This document shows, piece by piece, positions 51,235 to 59,425 of a DNA stretch of 64,000 bases. A model generated the notes under the pieces. It searched no databases. It had not been told where the DNA came from and was given only the letters and a program-made list of their open reading frames with translations. The translations under genes were made by a program, and so were the position numbers. How positions within the stretch are numbered: the stretch's first letter is position 1; each line of letters starts with the position of its first letter. The stretch comes from Alicyclobacillus shizuokensis NBRC 103103 (GTDB lineage Bacteria > Bacillota > Bacilli > Alicyclobacillales > Alicyclobacillaceae): contig NZ_BCQV01000022.1 in the NCBI RefSeq assembly GCF_001552255.1, positions 1 through 64,000 on the forward strand, given 5' to 3'.

Positions 51235-52695
51235 ATGGTGCGGATTCACCTGTTTCATGTCAACGATGTTCACAGCAGATTGGAAAATTACATGCGCCTG
51301 GGCGCTCTGCTGCGCGGCCGCCGTGAAGCGGTGCGGCGGCGCGGGGAGCCGGCGTTCACGTTCGACATCGGCGATCTGGTGGACCGGATGCGCCCCGAGA
51401 GCGAAGGGACGCTCGGCGAGATCAACGCCGCTTTGTTGGCCGCCCTGGGTTGCGAAGCGTGGGTGTTCGGCAACAACGAGGGCCTGACGTTGCCGGCCGA
51501 GGTTTGGCCTCGCCTGTCGGAGCAAAGCGAGACGATGATTCTCGTCGCCAACCTGGAACGGAGCGGCGGCGGCCGGTTTCCCTTTGTGCGCGAACGGGCC
51601 GTGTTCCACGCCGGCAGATTGCGGGTGGGAGTGTTCGGGCTGACCCCTGACTATCCGAAGCCCTATGAGTTGCTCGGCGCCACCCCTGTGGACCCGTTTG
51701 CGGCGGCCGCGGAGCAGGTCGGGCAGCTGCGGGCCGCGGGCTGCCAGATTGTCGTGGCGTTGTCCCACCTCGGATTGTATGCGGATCGACAATTGGCCGC
51801 GGAGGTCCCGGGCATCGATGTCATCCTGGGCGGACACACCCACCACTTCATGCAGCAGCCGGAGCGGGTGGGGGAGACGCACATCTTTCAGGTCGGCAAG
51901 CATGCGTTGGCCTTCGGTCACACCCAGATTGTGTGGGACGAGGATGCCGAGCGAGTGAAGGAGGTCCGCTGCGAGGCCATTCCGATAGACATCCACGGCC
52001 CGCTCGATCAATCGATGCTGTCTGCCTACCGGGGGTGGTTGCCGGCCGTCGAACAGGAGCTCGGAGAGGTCATTGCCGAGTTGGCACAGCCGCTGCCGGT
52101 GGCGTATGACGAGGAGTCGGAGTTTGCCAATCTGCTGGTGGACAGCCTGTTCCAGGCATATCCCTGCGACATGGGGATGATGATGGCGGGCGCGCTGACG
52201 GCGAGTTTGCTCGCGGGGCCGGTCACCCGTCGGCACACGCTCGCCGCCTGCTCCACCCCGACGCGACCGCTGCTGATGACCTTGACGGGCGCGGAGATCC
52301 GGCGCGTTCTGGAAAAGGCTGTGCAATCCGAATACCACTTGCGGCCGGGCCTAGGCTTTGGCTTTCGCGGCGCGGTGGTGGGCTGGCTGGCGGTGGCGGG
52401 GGCAGAGGTGGAACTGTGCGCCTCGCCGGCCGGGACGCGCGTGCGCTCGGTGCGCATTGGCGGGCAGGAGCTTGATCCTGAGCGCGCTTACCGCATCATC
52501 ACCTGTGAATATCTCTGGTTGGCGCCGGTGTTCGAAGAGATGCAGCGGGGGCGGGATGTGCAGGTGATGCCGCCGTTGGTGCGCGAGCTTTTGCAAAAGT
52601 CGTTGGGCGATGCGGGCTGTATTGCGGCGGCGAGACGCCGCCGCTACCGCGTGCAGCCGCCCGGCAGTCAACCTATGGTCAGGAGCGTTACATGA
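51235..52695 (+). CDS. Metallophosphoesterase / 5'-nucleotidase-like protein (YunD-like)
   Basis: A 486-residue two-domain protein like YunD/UshA. The N-terminal metallophosphoesterase domain has HVNDVHSRL (DxH), DIGDLVDR, GNNEG, LSHLG and GGHTHH; the canonical GNHE motif reads GNNE, so one of the usual His ligands is replaced. A 5'-nucleotidase C-terminal domain follows from about 265. There is no signal peptide, so it acts in the cytoplasm, unlike UshA. The stop overlaps the nth start (ATGA). Confidence 0.88.
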   Translation: MVRIHLFHVNDVHSRLENYMRLGALLRGRREAVRRRGEPAFTFDIGDLVDRMRPESEGTLGEINAALLAALGCEAWVFGNNEGLTLPAEVWPRLSEQSETMILVANLERSGGGRFPFVRERAVFHAGRLRVGVFGLTPDYPKPYELLGATPVDPFAAAAEQVGQLRAAGCQIVVALSHLGLYADRQLAAEVPGIDVILGGHTHHFMQQPERVGETHIFQVGKHALAFGHTQIVWDEDAERVKEVRCEAIPIDIHGPLDQSMLSAYRGWLPAVEQELGEVIAELAQPLPVAYDEESEFANLLVDSLFQAYPCDMGMMMAGALTASLLAGPVTRRHTLAACSTPTRPLLMTLTGAEIRRVLEKAVQSEYHLRPGLGFGFRGAVVGWLAVAGAEVELCASPAGTRVRSVRIGGQELDPERAYRIITCEYLWLAPVFEEMQRGRDVQVMPPLVRELLQKSLGDAGCIAAARRRRYRVQPPGSQPMVRSVT

Positions 52696-53360
52696 TGACA
52701 CGGATTTCGAAACAGACGGCGGAGCGGGTGTTGGAAAAGTTGGCCGCAGTGTATCCCGACGCCCGCTGCGCACTCAACCACAAAAACGCGTTGGAACTGT
52801 TGATAGCGACGATGCTCTCTGCCCAATCCACTGATGCCCGCGTCAACAAAGTGACAAAGAGTCTGTTCGTGAAATATCGCACAGCCGAGGACTACGCGGC
52901 CGTGTCTCCGGAAATACTGCAAGAAGACATCAAAGAGTTGGGATTGTATCGGTCCAAGGCAGAGCACATCGTGGCGACCTGCCGCATGCTTATCCAGGAG
53001 TACGGGGGCGAGGTTCCGGCCTCGCGCGAAGAGTTGACACGGCTGCCAGGTGTGGGGCGCAAGACGGCCAACGTGGTCCTCTCAGTGGCGTTTGGGGTTC
53101 CGGCTCTGGCTGTGGACACGCATGTAGCGCGCGTCGCCAATCGGATTGGCCTGGCGGAGAGTGACAATCCGCTGCAGATAGAGCAGCAGGTGTGCGAGCT
53201 GGTGCCCAAGCGTTTGTGGTCATCCGCCCACCACTGGTTGATTCATCACGGACGCCAGGTCTGCCACGCCCGCAGGCCCGAGTGTGCTGTGTGTCCGGTT
53301 CAGGCTGAGTGTCAATATGTCAAACAGCGGCAAAAAGAAGAGAAGGCTCACTTGACATAG
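52692..53360 (+). CDS. nth: Endonuclease III
   Basis: Nth is a DNA glycosylase/AP lyase for oxidised pyrimidines. The 222 residues have the helix-hairpin-helix LPGVGRKTANVV with catalytic K124, catalytic D142 in AVDTHVARVANR and a [4Fe-4S] cluster at C191, C198, C201 and C207. ATG 52692 overlaps the preceding stop codon; AGGAG lies eight bases upstream. The end overlaps the convergent YgzB-like gene by 13 bases. In B. subtilis nth sits in a dnaD-linked operon; here it is joined to a phosphoesterase. Confidence 0.96.
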   Translation: MMTRISKQTAERVLEKLAAVYPDARCALNHKNALELLIATMLSAQSTDARVNKVTKSLFVKYRTAEDYAAVSPEILQEDIKELGLYRSKAEHIVATCRMLIQEYGGEVPASREELTRLPGVGRKTANVVLSVAFGVPALAVDTHVARVANRIGLAESDNPLQIEQQVCELVPKRLWSSAHHWLIHHGRQVCHARRPECAVCPVQAECQYVKQRQKEEKAHLT

Positions 53361-53650
53361 GGTTCATAGGTGCCGGCGGGTGTCCTCTGCAGCGGCAGCC
53401 CGCAATGGGCACACGCATCGTACTGGCCGGTCGGCCGGGTATCGCGTCCGCAGCGCGGACACTGGATGGTGCGAATGCTCGGATTGACCGGTCCAAACCG
53501 AAAATACAGCAGGATGCCGGCGAGGACGCCAATCCCGCCTGCGATGGTCAGGTAGGGGAGCAGGCGTTTGCTGTACACACCCAGGTACATCACGAAGAAC
53601 CCAGCAAACAGGAAGACCAAGGCCAGGTTGCGCCACCTGTTGACGTTCAT
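53348..53650 (-). CDS. YgzB/UPF0295-like membrane protein with zinc ribbon
   Basis: A 100-residue protein with two membrane helices (LALVFLFAGFFVMYLGV and YLTIAGGIGVLAGILLYF) followed by a C-terminal zinc ribbon with CPRC and CAHC pairs. It matches the layout of B. subtilis YgzB (UPF0295), whose function is unknown. ATG 53650 on the minus strand has a weak GGTGAG upstream. Confidence 0.85.
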   Translation of the reverse strand: MNVNRWRNLALVFLFAGFFVMYLGVYSKRLLPYLTIAGGIGVLAGILLYFRFGPVNPSIRTIQCPRCGRDTRPTGQYDACAHCGLPLQRTPAGTYEPYVK

Positions 53651-53770
53651 CGAGTCTCACCCACCGGTAGGTTTGGAATGCGAGGAAAAATTCATGTTCA
53701 ACCGTAAATTCATAGTATCCGAATACATGGTGCGTGTCCAGGCGACTGGGCAGCGAGAGGAGGCGGCGGC

Positions 53771-54379
53771 ATGCGTGGGTTTTGGAAGCGGGCGTTCATC
53801 GTCTTGCTGGCCTTGGACTTGCTGGTCGTGGTCGCCGTTACCGTTTGGTGGGGCACGCTGCCCAAGGCCGCATCGACACCGAGCCCGGTGACCAGCGGCC
53901 GACAGGCCGGAAAGCCGGCTACCATCCAGTTGAGCATCGGGCAGGACGCTGTCAACGCGTACCTGGATTACGCCCTCAGCGAGCAGCCCGACTTGAAGAA
54001 TACCCTCTCGTATGCCCGCGTGCGCTTCGGCGAAACCACATGGAAGGTGCAGCTTGGCGCCAAACTGGCGGATCGGGTGGTTCCGTTCAACGTGGTGTTC
54101 ACACCGGTGATTCACAACGGGAACCTGGAGCTGCGAATAGACAGCGCCGACCTCGGCCAGGTGTTTCTGCCTCCGTCCGCCCTGATTGTCATCCTCCGCC
54201 ACCTGCCGTGGCCGGCATGGATTTCTGTCAACGGGGAGGAGCGGGCTCTGAACCTCAACTTCAGCCAACGGCCCCAGCAACCGTATGGGCTGCGGGTGCT
54301 CCGCTATGCGCCGAAGACCCGTCTTCTGACCCTGAAAGTGACGATTGTTCCCAAGACCTTGCTTGCAGGCAAATCTTGA
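53771..54379 (+). CDS. YpmS/DUF2140-like membrane-anchored protein
   Basis: A 202-residue protein with an N-terminal membrane anchor (AFIVLLALDLLVVVAVTVWW) and an extracellular beta-rich domain of the DUF2140 (YpmS) type (IQLSIGQDAVNAYLDY, then RIDSADLGQVFLPPSALIVIL). The family has no established function. ATG 53771 has GAGAGGAGG six bases upstream. Confidence 0.82.
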   Translation: MRGFWKRAFIVLLALDLLVVVAVTVWWGTLPKAASTPSPVTSGRQAGKPATIQLSIGQDAVNAYLDYALSEQPDLKNTLSYARVRFGETTWKVQLGAKLADRVVPFNVVFTPVIHNGNLELRIDSADLGQVFLPPSALIVILRHLPWPAWISVNGEERALNLNFSQRPQQPYGLRVLRYAPKTRLLTLKVTIVPKTLLAGKS

Positions 54380-54382
54380 ACG

Positions 54383-54409
54383 GCCCGCCAATCCACCTCT
54401 TTGGCGGGC
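54383..54409 (+). terminator. Hairpin after the YpmS-like gene
   Basis: GCCCGCCAA and TTGGCGGGC form a perfect 9-bp stem with a 9-base loop four bases after the stop codon. No T-run follows, so termination would be weak. Confidence 0.4.
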
Positions 54410-54489
54410 GACCCGCATATTTCCTGCCCTCACTTCGCAACCTAGTCCTGCGACCTGTCATTTTCGACCAGCGTGAGGGGCTTGGTAGC

Positions 54490-56364
54490 GTGCAGATCCC
54501 AGCATGGATACAGGCTTTGTTTCGCGTTGATGATTCCCTTCTGGCTGAGCAATTCGTGTTGACCGACGAGGTCGTGGAGGACTCGAACGACCCTTCCAAA
54601 GAGAATCCGACCACCGAGCCATCTGCTGACGCAGCAGACGCAAAGGCGCAACGAGCAGGGGAGCAAGACCAAGACAGAGGCGGCGAGTCGGAGGAAGGCT
54701 CTCCTGTGCGCAGAGGACAGCAAGACGCGCGCGGCCCGCGGCCCGTGCGTCCCGTGGCGATAGAGGACTACGTGCAACAGGCGCAACGGGAGGAAGACAC
54801 AACGCGCCAACCGCCTGGGCAGGACGATCGGTTGCCTGCCGAGCTCGCAGAGGTGAAGCGGGAGCTGTCCGCCCTCTTTCATCTACCGGCCAACAAGGAC
54901 GTGATTGTCCGCGAGTTTGTCGTCGGCCGTGGGCGTTGGCCGGCCTTGGCGGTGTTCATCGACGGCATGGCCGACAAGATGGTCATCAACACTCACATCT
55001 TGCAGCCGTTGATGTTCCTTTCGGAAGTGGCGGAGGACGACACCTCCCGTCGCATGGAGCCGATTACGCAGGCGCTCCTGCCCGGCAACCAGATTCAGCT
55101 GGTCGAGACATGGCAGGGCGTCGTGAGCGGGGTTGTGGCCGGATCGACCGTGGTCTTTGTCGACGGCTGCAGACAGGCGGTGGTGGTCGAAAGCAAAGGC
55201 TGGGAGCACCGCTCGGTCAACCTGCCCAGAACCGAACAGGTGGTGCGTGGGCCCCACAACGCGTTCACAGAAAGCTTTCGCGCCAACACGGGTTTGGTGC
55301 GCGCGTTTTTGCGCAGCGAGCGCCTGGTGACGGAAATTCTGTCGGTTGGCCGGGTGGGGAAAACCGACGTGGCCGTCATGTATATCGAAGGTCTGACCAA
55401 CAAGTCGCTAGTGGCCGAGGTCAAGCGCCGGATTCAGGCCATCGATGTCGACTATCTGCCCGACAGCGGGCTGCTGGAACAATTTATTGAGGATAACCCT
55501 GGCAGCCTCATCCCGCAGGTTCTGGCGACGGAGCGCCCGGACCGAATCGCGCACATGCTGAGCGAAGGGCATGTGGCGATCTTGGTTGGGCAGAGCCCGT
55601 ATGCGCTGGCCGTTCCCGTTGTGCTGTGGACCATGGTGCAGAGTCCAGAGGACGCTTTTTTGCGCTTTCCTTTTGGCACCTTCGGCCGCATCATTCGCTG
55701 GGTCGCTTTGTTGGCCGCGTTCCTGCTTCCCGCCTGCTACGTCGCCATCACCAATTACCACTCCGAGATGATCCCGACCGACCTCATGCTGGCCATCGCG
55801 GCCAGCCGCGAACGGGTTCCGTTTGCCGTGATCATGGAGGTGATCATGATGGAGTTCGCGATTGAGCTGATTCGCGAGGCCGGCATTCGGATTCCGAACG
55901 CCGTTGGTCCCACCATCGGCATCGTCGGGGCGCTGATCATCGGACAGGCGGCGGTCGAGGCCGGATTGGTGAGCCCGCTGCTGGTGATTGTGGTTGCCGT
56001 CACCGCTCTTTGTTCCTTTGCCATACCGGACTACGGGCTGTCCTACGCGGTGCGCATCCTGCGCTTTGTGTTTCTGATCTGCGCGGCGTTTTTCGGTTTC
56101 TATGCGATTGCCCTGCTGATGTGCATGCTGATGGTGCGTCTGGCGGTGATGAAGTCGTTCGGGGTGCCGTTGCTTTCGCCCATCACGCCGGTGACTCCCA
56201 GCTCACGCGATGTGTGGGTGCGGGGACAAACCTACAGCATGGACCAGCGGCCGTCCTACCTGCGCACACAGATGCAGCAGCGGCAGGAGCCGATAACGCG
56301 GCCGTGGAGCCCTTACACACGCAAAGCTGCCCGCCGCAATCTGTTCCGAAGGAGGAACAAGTGA
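54490..56364 (+). CDS. Spore germination protein GerA family (receptor A subunit)
   Basis: GerA-type A subunits form the nutrient receptor in the spore inner membrane. The protein is about 624 residues from GTG 54490, which has GAGGGG nine bases upstream. A long charged and Pro/Gln-rich linker (about 30-130) precedes the conserved N-domain (ELSALFHLPANKDVIVREF) and the membrane domain (PFGTFGRIIRWVALLAAFLLPACYVAI). The linker is longer than in most GerA proteins. The stop overlaps the gerB start (TGATG). Frames open further upstream but have no better start. Confidence 0.9.
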   Translation: MQIPAWIQALFRVDDSLLAEQFVLTDEVVEDSNDPSKENPTTEPSADAADAKAQRAGEQDQDRGGESEEGSPVRRGQQDARGPRPVRPVAIEDYVQQAQREEDTTRQPPGQDDRLPAELAEVKRELSALFHLPANKDVIVREFVVGRGRWPALAVFIDGMADKMVINTHILQPLMFLSEVAEDDTSRRMEPITQALLPGNQIQLVETWQGVVSGVVAGSTVVFVDGCRQAVVVESKGWEHRSVNLPRTEQVVRGPHNAFTESFRANTGLVRAFLRSERLVTEILSVGRVGKTDVAVMYIEGLTNKSLVAEVKRRIQAIDVDYLPDSGLLEQFIEDNPGSLIPQVLATERPDRIAHMLSEGHVAILVGQSPYALAVPVVLWTMVQSPEDAFLRFPFGTFGRIIRWVALLAAFLLPACYVAITNYHSEMIPTDLMLAIAASRERVPFAVIMEVIMMEFAIELIREAGIRIPNAVGPTIGIVGALIIGQAAVEAGLVSPLLVIVVAVTALCSFAIPDYGLSYAVRILRFVFLICAAFFGFYAIALLMCMLMVRLAVMKSFGVPLLSPITPVTPSSRDVWVRGQTYSMDQRPSYLRTQMQQRQEPITRPWSPYTRKAARRNLFRRRNK

Positions 56365-57485
56365 TGGCCAATTCGGACATGAAGGCGCGCATTGGAACCA
56401 GAGAGCTGATTGCGATGATGACTTTGTTCGTCTCCACGGACACGTTCCTGAGCTTTCCGCAGCACGCCACCGCGATGGCCCTGGAGGCCGCCTGGATGGT
56501 GCCGCTGTTGGCTGCCATCATCGCTTTGGCGATCTTCCTGTACGTCGACAGCATGCTGCGCAAGCACTTTTACGGCATGGACATCGTGGAGGTCACCGTC
56601 GACACCCTCGGGTCCGTGGCCGGCAGCGTCCTGGCGGTCATCATTGGCCTCTACTTTCTGCTGGAAACGGCCGGGGTGATGCGCCAGTTCAGCGAGCACG
56701 TGACGACCACCGTCCTACCCAACACGCCCATCCTTGTGGTGGGCAGCATGTACACCATCACCATTGGCTACATCGCCTACCATGGCCTGGAGGGCATCTG
56801 CCGCATTGCCCACCTTCTGATGCCCATTCTGTTGGTCGGGGCCATCGGGCTGTGCCTGCTTACGGCCAAGTGGTGGCATCCGCTGATGTTGTTGCCCATC
56901 TTTGGCGCCGGCGTCAACCACATCCTCTTCGCCGCCGCTAGCGACGCAGCGGTGTTCATGAATGTCCTGCTGCTGTGCATCGTGTATCCGCACGCCCACA
57001 ATGCGCGTTCGCTGCGCTGGGTGGGGATTTGGAGCATCGTCGTCCCGGCGTTCCTCATGGCCGGGTTTATCGCCACGTATAACATGGTGTTCCCGGCGAT
57101 TGAGACGCAGCTGTCCGCGTTCCCACTGTTCCAACTGGCGCGGATTATCTATCTCGGACGCTTTGTGCAGCGAATGGAGAGCATCTTCATCTTCCTCTGG
57201 GTGACCGTGGCCATTGTACGCATGGGCATGAGCCTGTGGGCGGCCGCCTACCTGTTTGCGCGCGGGCTGCACTGGCCGACCACCCGGCCGGCGATTCCCG
57301 CCCTGGCGCTGTTGTGCTTTGCGCTCAGCCTCCTTCCGGCCGATGTCGGCCAAGCTGTGAACCTGGTCGAGACCTATCTGATTGCCTGGGGGGCCGCGGT
57401 GGTTTTTGGCCTGCCGGTCCTGATGGTCACCCTTGGCTCCCTGCGGCGCCGTGGTGGCGGCAAGGAGAGATTCGGACGTGCCTAG
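56364..57485 (+). CDS. Spore germination protein GerB family (endospore permease-like B subunit)
   Basis: The B subunit of a germinant receptor, an APC-superfamily membrane protein of 373 residues with about ten helices, thought to bind the germinant. Typical features are ISREL-like GTRELIAMMTLFVSTDTFL at the N-terminus and the Phe/Pro-rich helices that follow. ATG 56364 overlaps the gerA stop and has GGAGG eight bases upstream. The last eight bases overlap a small gene that replaces the expected gerC. Confidence 0.92.
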   Translation: MANSDMKARIGTRELIAMMTLFVSTDTFLSFPQHATAMALEAAWMVPLLAAIIALAIFLYVDSMLRKHFYGMDIVEVTVDTLGSVAGSVLAVIIGLYFLLETAGVMRQFSEHVTTTVLPNTPILVVGSMYTITIGYIAYHGLEGICRIAHLLMPILLVGAIGLCLLTAKWWHPLMLLPIFGAGVNHILFAAASDAAVFMNVLLLCIVYPHAHNARSLRWVGIWSIVVPAFLMAGFIATYNMVFPAIETQLSAFPLFQLARIIYLGRFVQRMESIFIFLWVTVAIVRMGMSLWAAAYLFARGLHWPTTRPAIPALALLCFALSLLPADVGQAVNLVETYLIAWGAAVVFGLPVLMVTLGSLRRRGGGKERFGRA

Positions 57486-57666
57486 CATCAGCATTCTCGA
57501 GTTTGTTCTGACCATGTCGATTCCGCTCTGCATCGGCTTTTACACCTACCGCTTCGGACGTTGGGTGAGCAGCAAGGGTTCCACCATCGGCAGCGTCTCC
57601 GCCTACGTCCTCGCCGTCGTCTCCCTCTCGGTATCCGGTGTTGTGCTGTGGCGCATGATGACCTGA
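57478..57666 (+). CDS. Small two-helix protein of the ger operon (D-subunit-like)
   Basis: A 62-residue protein with two membrane helices (ILEFVLTMSIPLCIGFYTY and VSAYVLAVVSLSVSGVVLW). GTG 57478 overlaps the gerB stop, with AAGGAG ten bases upstream, so it is translationally coupled. Small two-helix D subunits that modulate germination are known from several Bacillus ger operons, and this gene fits that class. The GerC lipoprotein usually found in third place is absent. Confidence 0.7.
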   Translation: MPSISILEFVLTMSIPLCIGFYTYRFGRWVSSKGSTIGSVSAYVLAVVSLSVSGVVLWRMMT

Positions 57667-57685
57667 GCTGCCAGTCTGGCGCTCC

Positions 57686-57694
57686 TGTTATAAT
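57686..57694 (+). promoter_or_regulatory. Extended -10 promoter element before rnhA
   Basis: TGT-TATAAT is a perfect extended -10. No clear -35 precedes it. Transcription would start about 15 bases before the chosen rnhA start codon, giving a short leader. Confidence 0.4.
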
Positions 57695-57716
57695 GGAGCC
57701 GGAGGTCGATCCGTAC

Positions 57717-58169
57717 ATGAAAAGCGTACCCTCTGCCCTTGTGCCGGTGACCATCTATACTGACGGCGCCTGCAGCGGCAATCCCGGACCGGGCGGCTGG
57801 GCGGCCGTCCTCGTCCATCAGGATCAACGCAAAGAGATCTCCGGCGGCGAGCGGTTGACCACCAACCAGCGCATGGAGCTGACGGCCGTCTGCGAAGCGT
57901 TGGAGCGCCTGCATTATCCGTGTCAGGTCATGCTGTACAGCGATTCCGCCTATGTGGTCAACTGTATTCGCCAGCGCTGGTACGTCAATTGGCGGCGCAA
58001 TGGCTGGCGCAACAGCAAGGGGGAGCCGGTGCAAAACCGCGATCTGTGGGAGCGGCTGTTGGGCCTTTTGGAGACGCACCAGGTGCAGTTTGGGAAGGTG
58101 AAAGGCCATGCCGGGGTCGTCCTGAACGAGCGTTGCGACCAGCTGGCGCGGGCGGCCATTCCGCGATGA
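57717..58169 (+). CDS. rnhA: Ribonuclease HI
   Basis: RNase HI cleaves RNA in RNA-DNA hybrids. The 150-residue protein carries the complete catalytic set: D16 (YTDGACSGNPGPGG), E54 (MELTAV), D76 (YSDSAYVV), H131 and D141 (GHAGVVLNERCDQLA). The basic handle (NWRRNGWRNSKG) is present. ATG 57717 has GGAGGT ten bases upstream. The stop overlaps the queG start by four bases. Confidence 0.95.
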   Translation: MKSVPSALVPVTIYTDGACSGNPGPGGWAAVLVHQDQRKEISGGERLTTNQRMELTAVCEALERLHYPCQVMLYSDSAYVVNCIRQRWYVNWRRNGWRNSKGEPVQNRDLWERLLGLLETHQVQFGKVKGHAGVVLNERCDQLARAAIPR

Positions 58170-59425
58170 CCGATTTGAGCTTGGCGCGCCTTCGGGAATT
58201 GGGCCGACGGGCGGGGCTGGACGCGGTCGGCGCCACCACCGCGGATGCGTTCCCGGATCTTATTCCCCACTTGCAGGCGTATGCACAGCGAGGGTTGACG
58301 GGGTTTGAGTGCGCCGACATCGAGCAGCGAGTCGACCCACGGCGCTGGTATCCCGAGGCCAAATCGCTGATTGCGGCCGCGATGGCGTATCTGACCCAGC
58401 CGGGGCGGGAGGCGGCCCGTCGTCACCCAGGGCGCCGACTGACCGGCCAGGTCAGCGTCTACGCGTATGGGGAAGACTACCACCGGGTGCTGCGGGAGCG
58501 TTTGGAGACCTTGGTGCAACTGATGGAACAAGAGGTCGGGCATCCCATCGGCCACCGCATCGCCATCGATACCTCGCCCTTGGTGGACCGGCGCGTCGCC
58601 GAACGAGCGGGGATTGGCTGGATGGGGAAAAACTGCATGTTCTACAGCGATCCATACGGATCGTTTGTATTCTTGGGCACACTGGCTGTCGACATCGAGG
58701 TGGAGGCGGCTGCAGCGCAACAACCGAGCCGTTGCGGGACTTGCCGCCTGTGCCTGGATGCCTGCCCGACCGGGGCGCTGCTGGCCCCCGGCGTGATGGA
58801 CGCCACCCGCTGCCTGTCGTACATCACCCAGATGAAAGGCGTCATCCCCAAGCCTTACCGGGCGGCCATGGGCAGGCGGGTGTGGGGGTGCGATACGTGC
58901 CAGTGGTCCTGTCCGGAGAACAAAGGCGTGGAGCCCTCCCCGCAGACTGCGTATTTGCCCCAAGGGGAGTTGGAGTTCCCGGACCTAGTGGAGATCCTCA
59001 GTTGGAGCAACCGCGCCTTTTTGCGCCGCTATGGCCACACGGCCGCTGCCTGGCGAGGGGTGAGGACGTGGCAGCGCAACGCCCTGATTGCGCTGGGCAA
59101 CTGCCGGAATCCGGCGGCCATCCGTCACATCGTGCCGTTTCTGCGCCACAATCGGTGGGAACTGCGGGCCAGCGCTGCCTGGGCGCTCCAGCGCATCGGC
59201 GGCGAAGAGGCGCGGCAGGCTGTGGCGATGGCCTACGCGCAGGAGACGATGCCCGAGGTCCGCGAGGAGATGCGGTGGGCGGTGGTGGAAGCCGCAGCCG
59301 GCGCCACCGAGGCGACCGCCATGCCGAGCGCGTTCACGCGGCAGCCTGATGGCCCCACGGGCGGCCAGCCGGGGGATGCGGGCGCCGGTGTCAAAGCTGC
59401 TGGATCTGCTCGGCCAACGACGTGA
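58166..59425 (+). CDS. queG: Epoxyqueuosine reductase QueG
   Basis: QueG reduces epoxyqueuosine to queuosine in tRNA anticodons, using cobalamin and two [4Fe-4S] clusters. The 419 residues show the conserved MGKNCMFYSDPYGSFVFLG, the cluster motif CGTCRLCLDACP and the second set CDTCQWSCPENKG. HEAT-like repeats follow near 310 and a low-complexity tail ends the protein. ATG 58166 overlaps the rnhA stop. The last 35 bases overlap the convergent CotS-like gene, so the tail may be dispensable. Confidence 0.94.
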   Translation: MTDLSLARLRELGRRAGLDAVGATTADAFPDLIPHLQAYAQRGLTGFECADIEQRVDPRRWYPEAKSLIAAAMAYLTQPGREAARRHPGRRLTGQVSVYAYGEDYHRVLRERLETLVQLMEQEVGHPIGHRIAIDTSPLVDRRVAERAGIGWMGKNCMFYSDPYGSFVFLGTLAVDIEVEAAAAQQPSRCGTCRLCLDACPTGALLAPGVMDATRCLSYITQMKGVIPKPYRAAMGRRVWGCDTCQWSCPENKGVEPSPQTAYLPQGELEFPDLVEILSWSNRAFLRRYGHTAAAWRGVRTWQRNALIALGNCRNPAAIRHIVPFLRHNRWELRASAAWALQRIGGEEARQAVAMAYAQETMPEVREEMRWAVVEAAAGATEATAMPSAFTRQPDGPTGGQPGDAGAGVKAAGSARPTT

